A stretch of 64,000 bases of DNA from Micromonospora sp. M71_S20. GTDB taxonomy: Bacteria > Actinomycetota > Actinomycetes > Mycobacteriales > Micromonosporaceae. The notes under the pieces were generated by a model, which saw nothing but the letters and a program-made list of their open reading frames with translations, did not search any database and was not told the origin of the DNA. The stretch covers positions 806,001-870,000 of the forward strand of contig NZ_RCCV01000004.1 of the NCBI RefSeq assembly GCF_003664255.1, read 5' to 3'. This document shows, in pieces, positions 35,701 to 43,982 of the stretch. The translations under genes were made by a program, and so were the position numbers. Numbering within the stretch: the stretch's first letter is position 1; every line of letters starts with the position of its first letter.

Positions 35701-36587
35701 GCGTCGAGCAGCGGCCGGTCGCTGGCACAGTGACCGTAGAAGTCGGCACGGACGCCGAGGACCACCCTGCCGGGGCAGTGCGGTCGCAGGGCGATGCCGA
35801 GCAGCGCGGTGATGAACCGGTCCCGCTGGCGGGCGTCGCCGCAGAGGGTGAAGACCTCCTCGAACTGGTCGACGACCAGCACCACCTCGGTGCCCTGCGG
35901 TCGCCCGGCCAGGGCGGTGCGGACGAGGAGGTCGGCGCCGGCCGGGTCCCTGTCGAGGTCTGCCAGGACAGCCGCCGGGGGAAGCTCGGCGAGGGCGGCG
36001 AGGCTGCTGGCCAGCGCACGCAGCGGCTGCTGCCCCGGGGTGAGGAGCAGGGCCACCCGGTGCCGACCGGCCGGTGCGTCGTCGGCCCGGATCGTGCCGA
36101 TCATCCCCGCCCGGAGCAACGACGACTTGCCGCTTCCCGAGGGGCCGAAAACAGCCAGAAAGGGTTGCGTGTCGAGCCTGTCCAGCAACTGCGCGACCAG
36201 TCGCTCGCGGCCGAAGAACCGATCCCTGTCCTCGGGTTGGTACGTCTCCATGCCGAGATAAGGGGGAGTCCTGGGTTCCGCCCCGACCGTTTCCCGCCGA
36301 TTGGTGGGCACCGACGCGGTGAGCGTCAACAACCGCCGGGTCCATGCGTTCTCGTCGCCGCCGCACGCACGGACGTACGCCCGCAGCACCGACGCCGTCG
36401 GCAGATCCCGCCCGCCGGCGGCCTGCGACAGGGCGGTGACCGAGTAGTTGGCCAGGCCCGACATCTCCTGGTAGGTCAATCCCGCGCGGCGGCGCAGGTG
36501 CCGCAGGTCGACGGCGAAGCGCTGTATCGGGTCGGCGTCGGGATCCAACGCCCTCTCACGGCGTCCCACCCGGCCATCGTTGTGCAC
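32763..36587 (-). CDS. HTH-nSTAND1 NTPase with 14 WD40 repeats
   Basis: 1274 residues. An N-terminal Cro/C1-like HTH (about 25-85: LRHLRRRAGLTYQEMSGLA), an nSTAND1 ATPase (about 110-500: Walker A FGPSGSGKSS with Lys154, Walker B LVVDQFEE), a single TM helix near 555-575 (LAVLAATLAALVLLAATATA), and a C-terminal array of 14 WD40 units of 43 residues, enough for two seven-blade propellers, then a Trp/Cys-rich tail. STAND proteins are signal-triggered switches used in regulation and in anti-phage sensing. GTG start without a good Shine-Dalgarno; AT-rich divergent region upstream. It is back to back with the HerA-TNT operon, which it may sense for or control. Confidence 0.9.
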   Translation of the reverse strand: MHNDGRVGRRERALDPDADPIQRFAVDLRHLRRRAGLTYQEMSGLANYSVTALSQAAGGRDLPTASVLRAYVRACGGDENAWTRRLLTLTASVPTNRRETVGAEPRTPPYLGMETYQPEDRDRFFGRERLVAQLLDRLDTQPFLAVFGPSGSGKSSLLRAGMIGTIRADDAPAGRHRVALLLTPGQQPLRALASSLAALAELPPAAVLADLDRDPAGADLLVRTALAGRPQGTEVVLVVDQFEEVFTLCGDARQRDRFITALLGIALRPHCPGRVVLGVRADFYGHCASDRPLLDALQDRQFLVGQMSTDELRTVVTEPARRAGLRVESILVAAVVADLRAGGGPGALPHLSHALLETWRHRHGDKLTLDAYQAAGGLSGAIAQTADHLYDNLDEAGRRTARWILLRLTVGEGGEATRRPVDRAELTAGPGGQRAVDTVLTALTDARLVSVTDGRVQLAHEALLHAWPTFQTWLTDDRDDLRLQRRLSHAAAEWTTHDRDAGFLWRGSRLAVAWQWTQSHPEAVNEREREFLAASGALERDELTTSRRQNRRLAVLAATLAALVLLAATATAIAVDQRRTLARERDRATAEKLAVQAASSPHPLALLLSMESLRLNPSDRGRAALLHGVLRPQRNTTTLTGHTGSVHAVVLSADGRTVVSAGDDRTVRRWDVATGAPVGAPLTGHTDPVEGLATSPDGTIVSGGDDGTIRRWDGTTGEPLGEPIRGHSDNVKSVAISADAAMIVSGSKDRTVRRWHAATGAALGPPLVGHTDHVWSVAMGADRRLIVSAGWDHTVRRWDSDTGRQIGAPLRGHVGPVLDVAVHTGSSLIVSGGQDGTVRRWNAAAGTPVGTPLTGHSAPVEAVAVTPDGKTIISAGRDRTVRLWNARTGAPLDAPLLGHRDQVRFVAVSRDGGTVATAGRDRTVRLWRTEPGAPIGPTLRGVKDQFARVAAHPHQAMIASGHGDGTVRRWHAVTGEPIGAPLAGHGDQVTSVAFSPDGRRIYSASQDGTLRRWDAATGAPIGAASRGHTAEVASVAVDPTGAMVATAGWDGTVRRWDAETGAPLGPPLLGHTDTVNTVLFAQGGAMIVAAGHDGTIRRWDTRTGTAHGGPLPAGAPVEALAVSPDGTVIAAASAPNAVRRWNAESGSEVGEPLVGHHETVTQVAFDPGGRTISAVDRDGVIIRWDVGTGRRTGPPLSGYVDHVGRVAFVPGTAAVAVARPDQTIQVFSIDVRQWAEHACAIAGRNLTPAEWNRYVGHGQPYHRTCARFPVPTGP
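32870..34674 (-). repeat. 14 tandem 129-base WD40-coding repeats
   Basis: Fourteen units of about 129 bases, each coding GH..V..VA...DG..I.SAG.D.TVRRWDA.TG.P.G.PL. Units 2-11 keep nearly constant length; unit 8 has GVKDQF in place of GH, unit 12 starts AGAPVE and unit 14 lacks the WD/RW core, so the ends are the most diverged. Boundaries are approximate. Confidence 0.85.
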
Positions 36588-36801
36588 TCATTGTTTTTCA
36601 GCAACAGCCGAGGTCCGTGAACAAAACACGCGGGCGGTAGACAGAAGTGCGATCGCAGTACCGCGTGATCGACCCGTCGGGAGGCGGGGCCCACTTGTGG
36701 AATTCGCCAGGAGCGCGTCCCGCCGAGTCATAACCGCCCTTGCTGCAATTCCCACGTTGTCGGGCGAGCGACCGGCTATTGCAACGAGAAGGAGGACGGA
36801 C
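36588..36801. promoter_or_regulatory. Divergent promoter region, STAND gene and HerA-TNT operon
   Basis: 214 bases, clearly more AT-rich than the genes on both sides, with GAAGGAGG close to the forward ATG at 36802. TTGCTGCAA near 36744 and TATTGCAAC near 36777 hint at a repeated TTGCAA element, but no defined promoter was fixed. Confidence 0.5.
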
Positions 36802-36900
36802 ATGGTGCAGGTCCGAGTGGCGGCCACCCCGCCGCTCCGGTGGTGCGCCGCCGCGGCGGCCGGCGGGGGTCGGGCACCGCGGCGGGAGGCCTCGGCATGA
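36802..36900 (+). CDS. 32-residue small ORF, translationally coupled to the next gene
   Basis: ATG preceded by AAGGAGG at 6 bases' spacing, the best ribosome site in the region; the peptide MVQVRVAATPPLRWCAAAAA... is short and ends REASA. Its TGA overlaps the ATG of the following gene (ATGA), and that gene also has its own GGGAGG. It may be a leader cistron that sets translation of the operon, or a small protein. No homologue is recognised and no TM helix is convincing. Confidence 0.45.
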   Translation: MVQVRVAATPPLRWCAAAAAGGGRAPRREASA

Positions 36901-38900
36901 CGTCCCCCGTACCGACGCCCACGCCGGACGCGACGGCACCGGCCGCCGTCGCTGAGGCCGCCTGGCGCCGGCTGTTCACTCCTGGCCCGCGGCTGGGCTG
37001 GCGGTTCCAGGACCGCGCCCGAGGGCTGCGTCCGTTCCCGCTGCGCGCGCCGGACCCGGCCGCCCTCGCCAGGGACCGGGACGCCGCGCACGAGGCGAGC
37101 CTCCTGCGGATACGCCGACAGGCGAAGGTCGGCGGACTGCTCGGCGGCGGTGCGGTGGTACTTCTGTTCTGCGGCGCCGTCGTCAACTCCGGGCATCCGA
37201 CCCGGGCGGGCGCCACCATCGTGATCGCGCTTCTGGCCGCGGTGGCCACCGCCGGTTGGCTGGTGCTCTGCATGGCCCGACAGGCGGCGGTTCACTCGGC
37301 CCGCCGGGCGGTGCCCGCGCAGGTGCGGGAGGACCTGCTGGACTGGCACCGGCAGGCGCAGGCCTGGGTGGCCGCCGAGCACGCCCGGCTGGACGGCGTC
37401 GACGAGTGGTTGTCCGTCCCCGCGCCACCGCGTCGTCTCGACGTGTACGGCGGCGCGCTCTGGGGCTGGGAAGCGCTGCTGACGGTGTACGGCGCCGGTG
37501 TGCTGGCCGCGGGATGCCGGGTATGGGTCGCGGACCTCTCCGGTCAGGGGGTCGCGCGGGAGCTCGTCCGGCTGGCGCACCGGGCCGGGCATCGATTCGA
37601 CCACCAGTGGCTGCCCCGGGACCTCGCCCGGTGCCGGCTCCTCGCCGGCCTGCCCGTCGACGAACTGGTGGACGCGCTCGTGGAGATGATGCACGGCCGA
37701 GCCGGACCGGAGGGGCGTGAGGACCGCAGTCTCGACACCACCCTGCTGCACGACGTCTGCCGGGTGCTCGGGGCCGACGTCTCGATCGGCCGGATCGTCG
37801 CGGCGCTGCGCGTCGTGTCCGGTCGCTTCGAGCCCTCGCCGCTGCTCACCGCCGAGGAGACCGGCCAGCTGGCGGACGCCCTGCTCGCCGAGGGGGAGCA
37901 ACGCGACGCCCTGCGCGCGCTCCGTCGCATGGTGGCGGTACTGGAGCCGCTTGCCGATCTCGGCACCGCGCCGCGGAGTGGCGCTCCTGCCCCGCAGCTG
38001 ACCTGTGTCGCCCTCCGCACGGACGGCAACGGCGTGCGCGACGACCTGCTGCGCGACATGGTCGTGCAGGCCCTCCCGCACATCGTCGCGGTCGACACCC
38101 CCGACCGACCGGACGTACTGATCGTGGCCGGCGCCGACGAGCTGCCCCAGCGCTACCTGGAGCGCCTGTCCGACCTGTGCGCCCGTCACCGGGTACCGCT
38201 GCTGCTCGTCTTCCGGCATCTGCGCGACGAGGCGCTGCGGGGACTCGGCTCGGGAGCGGTGGCGTTCATGCGGCTGGGCCAGCACGAGGAGGCGACCCGG
38301 GCTGCGGACTTCGTCGGCCGCCATCACCAGGTGGCGCTCACCCAGCTCACCGCCACCCTCGGGGGCAACGAGACACACACGGTGGGTGACAACGAGGGGA
38401 CCACCGAGTCGGCGGGCACCGGCACCAACAGCTCGTCGACCCGATCGACCAATCGCGGTACGTCCGGCAACGCCTCCGCCAGTGGGCCTCCGGGTGCCGG
38501 CTGGCCGACCAGTGCCACTCTGGGCAGCGGCTGGACCGGCGGGACCGGCACCGGTACGACGCGCGGCGCGAGCGAGACGCACACCGTCGGACGCAGTTGG
38601 GGGACCACCCGCAGCGTCGCCGAGGGGAGCAACTGGACGCTGGCGACCAGTACCTCCCGCGTGTACGAGTACGCCCTCGAGCCCACGGTGCTGCAGCGCC
38701 TGCCGGACTACCTGCTGCTGCTGGTGAACCACGCGCCGCACGGGGTGTCGCTGACCCCGATAGAGATCAATCCCGACATCGTGACGCTACCCCGCGTGCG
38801 GATGGATCCGCCGCCGACGGACGCCCGCACTCCGGCACCTGGGACTGATGCGCCGTACCGCTCGTCGTCGGTCGCGACCTCCCCAGGAGGTGGCCGGTGA
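36897..38900 (+). CDS. Two-TM, coupling-protein-like protein lacking Walker motifs
   Basis: 667 residues. Two TM helices at about 80-130 (GGLLGGGAVVLLFCGAVV and TIVIALLAAVATAGWLVL) after a cytoplasmic head; a central Rossmann-like part beginning DVYGGALWGWEALLTVYGAG and VWVADLSGQGVARELVRLA; DVLIVAGADELPQRYLERL and VPLLLVFRHLRDEALRGLG recall strand-and-helix blocks of VirD4/TraD coupling ATPases, but no GKS/GKT is present. Residues about 480-580 are a Ser/Thr/Gly-rich low-complexity stretch with twice-repeated ETHTVG. It overlaps the HerA-like gene by GTGA. Probably the membrane partner of that ATPase; named family not known to me. Confidence 0.6.
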   Translation: MTSPVPTPTPDATAPAAVAEAAWRRLFTPGPRLGWRFQDRARGLRPFPLRAPDPAALARDRDAAHEASLLRIRRQAKVGGLLGGGAVVLLFCGAVVNSGHPTRAGATIVIALLAAVATAGWLVLCMARQAAVHSARRAVPAQVREDLLDWHRQAQAWVAAEHARLDGVDEWLSVPAPPRRLDVYGGALWGWEALLTVYGAGVLAAGCRVWVADLSGQGVARELVRLAHRAGHRFDHQWLPRDLARCRLLAGLPVDELVDALVEMMHGRAGPEGREDRSLDTTLLHDVCRVLGADVSIGRIVAALRVVSGRFEPSPLLTAEETGQLADALLAEGEQRDALRALRRMVAVLEPLADLGTAPRSGAPAPQLTCVALRTDGNGVRDDLLRDMVVQALPHIVAVDTPDRPDVLIVAGADELPQRYLERLSDLCARHRVPLLLVFRHLRDEALRGLGSGAVAFMRLGQHEEATRAADFVGRHHQVALTQLTATLGGNETHTVGDNEGTTESAGTGTNSSSTRSTNRGTSGNASASGPPGAGWPTSATLGSGWTGGTGTGTTRGASETHTVGRSWGTTRSVAEGSNWTLATSTSRVYEYALEPTVLQRLPDYLLLLVNHAPHGVSLTPIEINPDIVTLPRVRMDPPPTDARTPAPGTDAPYRSSSVATSPGGGR

Positions 38901-41809
38901 AGGCCATCTCCGCCGCGCCGCGGGTGCGGCTGCCCGATCTGCTCGCCAGCATCCCGGTCCACTCGGTGGACAGCATCCCGCGCGCCGCCTCCGGCGAGCA
39001 GCCGGTCGGGGAGCCGGACCGCACCCACCGGCTCGCCGCGCTCAGCGGTGCCCACCGGCGCAACCTGCCGGTGTTGTGGGCCTGGTGCCGGGAGCGGACG
39101 GGCGGTCCGGTCCGGCTGCTCTCCGGCGGTGTGCCGACCGCCGAGCCGGCAACCTCCACGGACGACAGCGGGCATCGGCTCGCCCTGCCCCTGGGCGCGC
39201 ACGGCCGCCCCCTTCCGCCGGGCGCCGCCCGGACGCTCTGCGCGCGGATGCCGCGGTGGACCACGATCGGCGCCATCGTGGATCCGCTCACCGTCGAGTC
39301 CCCGAACCCCGCCGAAGGGCGTGGCGAGCCGCCACCCTCGCTGGAGGACTGCCTGCTGTCCATCTGGGCGGGGCCCTTCGCCTGGTTCGTGCTCGCCGAG
39401 CCGATCGGCGCCGACGAGGCGGCCGGGCTGACCGCCGCTGTCGAGGCGGCGGACCGGCTGGCGCGCAGCCGGGCGGGAACCTCGCCACTGGCCACCGTGC
39501 AGGCGCAGCGGCACGGAGAGCGCCACCGGGAACTGCGCCGGGCGGAGACCGGCGGCCTGTGGAGGCTGACACTCGCCGCGGGCGGCGGCGACGAGGACGC
39601 CGCGCTCCGGGTCGCGGCACTCGTGGCGGCGGCGCTTCAGGCGCCGGACCTGCCGTACACCCTCGTCGTCGGCGACCGGAGTGCCGGGCTGGCGGAGTTG
39701 GACGAGACCGATGCGCTTCCCGGTCACTTCGCCGCAGGTTCCGCCGTGCTCGCCGCGCTCGCCCGCGCGCCCCGCGACGAGATCCCGGGGGTCCGCCGGG
39801 TACGCCGCCCGGACTTCGACGTCGTTCCCGAGACGGAGGCGGCGTCGGACGCCGTCACGCTCGGGGACGTGCTCGACCGGGACGAACGGCCGGCCGGGGC
39901 GATCCGTCTGCCGTACAGCAGCCTGAACCGGCACACCTTCGTCTGCGGCGCCACCGGGGCGGGCAAGTCGCAGACGGTCCGGCACCTGCTCGAAGAGGCG
40001 ACCCGACAGGGACTGCCGTGGCTGGTGATCGAACCGGCCAAGGCGGAGTACCGGGCGATGGCCACGCGGTTGGCGGGGCTTGCCGACGTGGTGGTGGTCA
40101 GGCCCGGCGCGCCCACCGACGTCCCGGTGGGGCTCAACCCACTGGAGCCGGCCGCCGGGTTTCCGCTGCAGACGCACCTCGACCTGGTCCGCGCATCGTT
40201 CCTCGCCGCGTTCCAGGCCGAGGAGCCGTTCCCCCAGGTCCTCACCACCGCGCTCACGCGGTGCTACGAGGAGCTCGGCTGGGACCTGGTACTCGGCCGG
40301 CCCGACGTCGACCCGGAGACCGGCGACGTCCCGCTGCGGCCCCGGTACCCGCGCCTGGCCGATCTGGAGCGGACCGCCGCCGACGTCGTGGACGAGATCG
40401 GCTACGGGCGGGAGGTACGGGACAACGTGCGGGGGTTCATCCGGGTACGCCTGTCCAGCCTCCGGTCGGGCACCACCGGGCGCTTCTTCGACGGCCGCTA
40501 CCCGATCGACGTCGCGGAGCTGCTGCGCCGCCCCGTCGTCATCGAGATCGAGGACGTCGGCGACGACCGGGACAAGGCGTTCCTCATGGGCACGCTGCTG
40601 GTCCGGCTCACGGAGCACCTGCGGGTGCATGCCGTCGACGCCGATCGTCTGCGGCACCTGACGGTGATCGAGGAGGCGCACCGACTGCTGCGGCGCACCG
40701 GCGCCGGCGGCGCGGTCGACCAGGCGGTCGAGATGTTCGCCGGGATGCTCGCCGAGATCCGCGCGTACGGGGAGGGGCTGGTCATCGCCGAGCAGATCCC
40801 GGACAAGCTCATCGCCGACGTCATCAAGAACACGGCCGTGAAGATCGTGCACCGGTTGCCGGCACGCGACGATCGGGACGCCGTCGGCGCCACGATGAAC
40901 CTGTCGCCGCGCCAGTCCGAGTACCTGGTCGCCCTGCGGCCGGGCACCGCCGCCGTGTTCACGGACGGCATGGACGCGCCGGTGCTGGCCCGGATGCCCG
41001 ACGGCACCGGGCGGGAACGACGTGCGCCCGAGCCGCCCGCGTCAGCGGCGCTGCTGGCCACGGCCGTCGACCCGGTCGCCGGGCCGCCCGCGTCCCTGGA
41101 GGAACTGGTCCGGGCGCGCCGACTGGCGACCGCCGATCCACGGTTGGCCCTGTGGGCCGAACTGACGGTGGTCGGGCACCTCGTCGGTCACCCACAGCTG
41201 CCGCCCGGCGCGGACCTCCTCCGTGCGCTGCGCGCGCACGACCGGGGCCACCTGCGGCTGTGCCTGGCGGAGGCGGTGGACGCCGCGGTGGCCAGCAGGT
41301 CGGTGCTGTTCGCACGCACGATCGGGCCGGCCCGACTCGCCGCGCACGTGCTCGCCGCGCTGCTCGCCGGGCTCGACGGCGGGCCGCCGTGCCCGCCGGA
41401 CGAGCCCGCCTGGCTGGCGCCGGCGTACCGGTGGGTCCGGGTCCTGCGTGACCTGCACCTGCTCGCGGCCGCGCGGCCCGACGCCGGCCGGCACCCGGCC
41501 AGCGCGCGGTGGGAGCGGTGGCTGGGCGCGCCGGTGCCCGGACGCACCGTCGGCGAGCAGCTCCGCCTGACCCGCGCCCGCCTGGTCGCGACGTACCCCG
41601 AGGCGACGCCACGGCGGTTGCTGCTCGGCGGGTGCGCCCCCTCCGCCCTGGAGGACGCCGTCGGCGCGCGGTTCGACGACCCGGACTGGGCCGCGCGGGC
41701 CGAGAGCGCGCTGCACGCCTGGCCGGACGCCGGCTGGCTGCGGGCGTACGTGGATCCCGCCGCGGCGACCGACAACCCGACTCCCGACCCCACACCAGAG
41801 GAGGCATGA
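38897..41809 (+). CDS. HerA/FtsK-like ATPase
   Basis: 970 residues. About 330 N-terminal residues without recognised fold, then a HerA/DUF87-type motor: Walker A CGATGAGKSQT (Lys357), VIEPAKAEYRAM, Walker B LTVIEEAHRLL (Glu592/Glu593, EEAH being typical of HerA and VirD4-type motors), GEGLVIAEQIPDKL (sensor) and NTAVKIVHRLPARDDRD, then a C-terminal helical region of about 300 residues. Such hexameric motors pump DNA or protein. GTG start has AGGAGG upstream and overlaps the previous gene; its stop overlaps the TNT gene start. No NurA nuclease is adjacent, which argues against a DNA-end-resection pair. Confidence 0.85.
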   Translation: MKAISAAPRVRLPDLLASIPVHSVDSIPRAASGEQPVGEPDRTHRLAALSGAHRRNLPVLWAWCRERTGGPVRLLSGGVPTAEPATSTDDSGHRLALPLGAHGRPLPPGAARTLCARMPRWTTIGAIVDPLTVESPNPAEGRGEPPPSLEDCLLSIWAGPFAWFVLAEPIGADEAAGLTAAVEAADRLARSRAGTSPLATVQAQRHGERHRELRRAETGGLWRLTLAAGGGDEDAALRVAALVAAALQAPDLPYTLVVGDRSAGLAELDETDALPGHFAAGSAVLAALARAPRDEIPGVRRVRRPDFDVVPETEAASDAVTLGDVLDRDERPAGAIRLPYSSLNRHTFVCGATGAGKSQTVRHLLEEATRQGLPWLVIEPAKAEYRAMATRLAGLADVVVVRPGAPTDVPVGLNPLEPAAGFPLQTHLDLVRASFLAAFQAEEPFPQVLTTALTRCYEELGWDLVLGRPDVDPETGDVPLRPRYPRLADLERTAADVVDEIGYGREVRDNVRGFIRVRLSSLRSGTTGRFFDGRYPIDVAELLRRPVVIEIEDVGDDRDKAFLMGTLLVRLTEHLRVHAVDADRLRHLTVIEEAHRLLRRTGAGGAVDQAVEMFAGMLAEIRAYGEGLVIAEQIPDKLIADVIKNTAVKIVHRLPARDDRDAVGATMNLSPRQSEYLVALRPGTAAVFTDGMDAPVLARMPDGTGRERRAPEPPASAALLATAVDPVAGPPASLEELVRARRLATADPRLALWAELTVVGHLVGHPQLPPGADLLRALRAHDRGHLRLCLAEAVDAAVASRSVLFARTIGPARLAAHVLAALLAGLDGGPPCPPDEPAWLAPAYRWVRVLRDLHLLAAARPDAGRHPASARWERWLGAPVPGRTVGEQLRLTRARLVATYPEATPRRLLLGGCAPSALEDAVGARFDDPDWAARAESALHAWPDAGWLRAYVDPAAATDNPTPDPTPEEA

Positions 41810-42870
41810 TGCCGATCGACCGGGAGAACGACACGAGACCGGAGCACGGTGACAGCGGAGGCGACGGCCCTGGACGGGGCGACACCGCGCGCGCCTTCGT
41901 CGCGGAGGTCCTCACGACCCGGCACGGACTGAACCTGGAGCGGTGGTTCGACCGGGAGGTCTTCGGCTCCGTGCCACGGGAACCGGCCGCCGAGCGGGCC
42001 GCCGACCGCGCCCCGGTCCGGCGCGACGAGAGCGTCGAGGCCCCCGCCCGTGGCGCCGGTGAGGCGCCGGACGATCGGCGTGCCGCTCGGACCGAGACGT
42101 CGTCAGCGGCGCCCGACGCTCGGCCCGCCGAGGCCGGTGCGGGTGCGGTGGCCGACGCGCCTCCGCCGGGCGGGCCGCCACCGGACGGACCCGACGTCGC
42201 CGGCCGCGACGGCCCGGCTTGGCGGACGCGGCAGGAGTACCGCGAGCAGATCGCGCCGTTGCCGGTGCGGGGGTACGACCGGGAGAGCTTCCTCGAGGAG
42301 TTCACCAAGGTCGAGCCCTCGGAACCGGGCGGCCGCGAAAAAGAGGTCAAGCCCCCGGAACCGGGCGGCCCCGAGGAACCGGCTGGCGGTGCGGTTCGCC
42401 GTGTGCCGCGTTACCCGGAGCTGGACGGGTTCGTCATCCGCGACGAGGAGGCCGTCAAGGAGAGCCGGACGCTACAGCCCGGCGAGGTGCTGATCCGGCA
42501 GGGCGGCGAGGGTCACGAGAACGACGACGGCACCATCTCCGGGGGGCGCTACGCCAGCCCGGAGGGGACCTCGGAGCAGGCGCGCTCGTTGCCGCCGCTC
42601 CCGGCGGAGCTGTCCCCGTTCGGGGCCGACGTGGCCAGAGAGGACCGTCAGTACCGGGTCCTGGAACCGTACGACGTGGAGGCCGGTCCGGCGGCGGGCG
42701 CGTTCGGCCGCGACGGAGGCGGCACCCAGTACCTGCTCCCTCACTCCATCCGGGAACTGCTCGACAAGGGTGTGATCGAACGAATCGGCCCCGAGCCGAT
42801 GATCGGACTGATCGACGACGTGCGTGCCGCTCAGCAGGACGGACCGGCGGAGCCCGGGAGGACGTCATGA
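41809..42870 (+). CDS. Protein with C-terminal TNT (NAD+ glycohydrolase toxin) domain
   Basis: 353 residues. Residues 1-200 are polar, Pro/Ala/Glu-rich and look disordered. About 205-340 match the TNT domain of CpnT-type toxins: GGRYASPEGT (Arg247), ARSLPPLPAEL, YRVLEPYDVEAGPAAGAFG and GGGTQYLLPHSIRELLDKG with Gln307, where TNT enzymes carry an essential Gln in the same GGGxQ motif. TNT hydrolyses NAD+ and kills cells. No signal peptide, WXG or PAAR module is seen, so any export must rely on the coupled HerA-like motor and membrane proteins. Two adjacent ATGs (41806, 41809) are possible; the second fits the AGGAGG spacing. Confidence 0.82.
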   Translation: MPIDRENDTRPEHGDSGGDGPGRGDTARAFVAEVLTTRHGLNLERWFDREVFGSVPREPAAERAADRAPVRRDESVEAPARGAGEAPDDRRAARTETSSAAPDARPAEAGAGAVADAPPPGGPPPDGPDVAGRDGPAWRTRQEYREQIAPLPVRGYDRESFLEEFTKVEPSEPGGREKEVKPPEPGGPEEPAGGAVRRVPRYPELDGFVIRDEEAVKESRTLQPGEVLIRQGGEGHENDDGTISGGRYASPEGTSEQARSLPPLPAELSPFGADVAREDRQYRVLEPYDVEAGPAAGAFGRDGGGTQYLLPHSIRELLDKGVIERIGPEPMIGLIDDVRAAQQDGPAEPGRTS

Positions 42871-43949
42871 CCCCACCACCGGCCGCACCCGGCCCGGACC
42901 ACACGTCCACCGCCGTACCGCCGCCCCGACCGGCGGCCCTCGCATCCTGGCGCAGGCGATTCGCGCCGGACGCTGTCACAGCACCCGACGACACCGCGAC
43001 CGGCGACCTGCGTTGGGGCCGCTACTGGATCATCGCCGCCGTCGTGGCCGCCGTGGTGCTCGGCTTCACCCTCAGCGGCCCCGTGGTGGTCCTGGCCTTC
43101 CCGCTCGCCGTGCTCGCCGGCACCATGGCGCTCGTCGTCGGCGTCGGCGGGGTGCCGGGTACCGTCTGGGCGCTCCCGCTCGTACCTCTGGCGCTGCTCC
43201 TCGTCAGCAGCCGCACCTTTGACGGGGACTGGGGGCAGCCATCGGGGATCGTCGCGGTCGTCGTGCTGGCGCTGGTCGAGACGTACGCGGTGCTCGTCAG
43301 CCGCCGCGGCAGGCGCGACCTGGCCGAGCGGGCCGCCCGGGGCGAGGCGGTGACCGGACGGCTCGCCGCCCGCTCGTCACGGCGGGCACTCGACGTGCGA
43401 CTGGTCGGCTACACCTGTCTGCTGCTCGGTGGCGACCCCGACCTGATCGTCCTGGCCCTGATCGCGAGCGTCCTCGCACTGCTGCGCCGCCGGAGGTGGA
43501 CCTCCGCGGTCGCCATCGCCGCCTGTGGCGTGAGCGTGTTCGTCGGGGTGCGGGACGTCAGCCTGATGGGACTGACGCTGGCCGACACCGCTCGTCCGTT
43601 CGTGCTGGCGGCGCTGACGGTGCACTGGACGCACGCGCTGTTCCATCCCGCCTGGCGGTACGGGAAACTGGCGGCCGCCGTGGACGCGGTACGAGCCGTC
43701 GACGCGTTGCGGCAGCGCGCCGCGCCACCCGCCGCGGCCTGGCCATCGGGTGACAGCGGAACGGGGTGGCACACCGCGACGCCTCACCACCCGGTGCCGC
43801 CGCACGCCGGACCGCCCGTCCCATCCGCGTGGCCGCGGGCCGACGGTCCCCCGGTGGCCTTCGATCCGCCGGTTCCGCCCGCCGGCCCCGGTCCGTTCCC
43901 GCCTCCTCAGGGGCCGTCCGCTCCCTGGGGCCAGGCGGGGGGCACCTGA
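42867..43949 (+). CDS. Multi-TM protein with proline-rich tail, last gene of the HerA-TNT operon
   Basis: 360 residues. Helices at about 52-70, 74-95, 98-115, 125-140, 170-195 and 205-225; the last 90 residues are Pro/Gly-rich, cytoplasmic-looking and disordered (PPVPPAGPGPFPPPQGP). It overlaps the TNT gene by ATGA, so it is made with the toxin. It could be the membrane channel, an anchor for the motor, or an immunity protein; known TNT immunity factors are soluble, which makes the last less likely. No family recognised. A hairpin terminator follows at 43983. Confidence 0.6.
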   Translation: MTPPPAAPGPDHTSTAVPPPRPAALASWRRRFAPDAVTAPDDTATGDLRWGRYWIIAAVVAAVVLGFTLSGPVVVLAFPLAVLAGTMALVVGVGGVPGTVWALPLVPLALLLVSSRTFDGDWGQPSGIVAVVVLALVETYAVLVSRRGRRDLAERAARGEAVTGRLAARSSRRALDVRLVGYTCLLLGGDPDLIVLALIASVLALLRRRRWTSAVAIAACGVSVFVGVRDVSLMGLTLADTARPFVLAALTVHWTHALFHPAWRYGKLAAAVDAVRAVDALRQRAAPPAAAWPSGDSGTGWHTATPHHPVPPHAGPPVPSAWPRADGPPVAFDPPVPPAGPGPFPPPQGPSAPWGQAGGT

Positions 43950-43982
43950 CAGCCCGGTGACTCGGGCCCGGCAACCAGCGTT

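Noticed and set aside
36897..38900. Calling this gene a true VirD4/TraG coupling ATPase
   Set aside because: No Walker A (GxxGxGKT/S) is present, so only likeness is claimed.
38897..41809. Calling the ATPase a conjugative-element or FtsK chromosome-translocation gene
   Set aside because: No relaxase, integrase, excisionase, attachment site or FtsK gamma domain is seen nearby.
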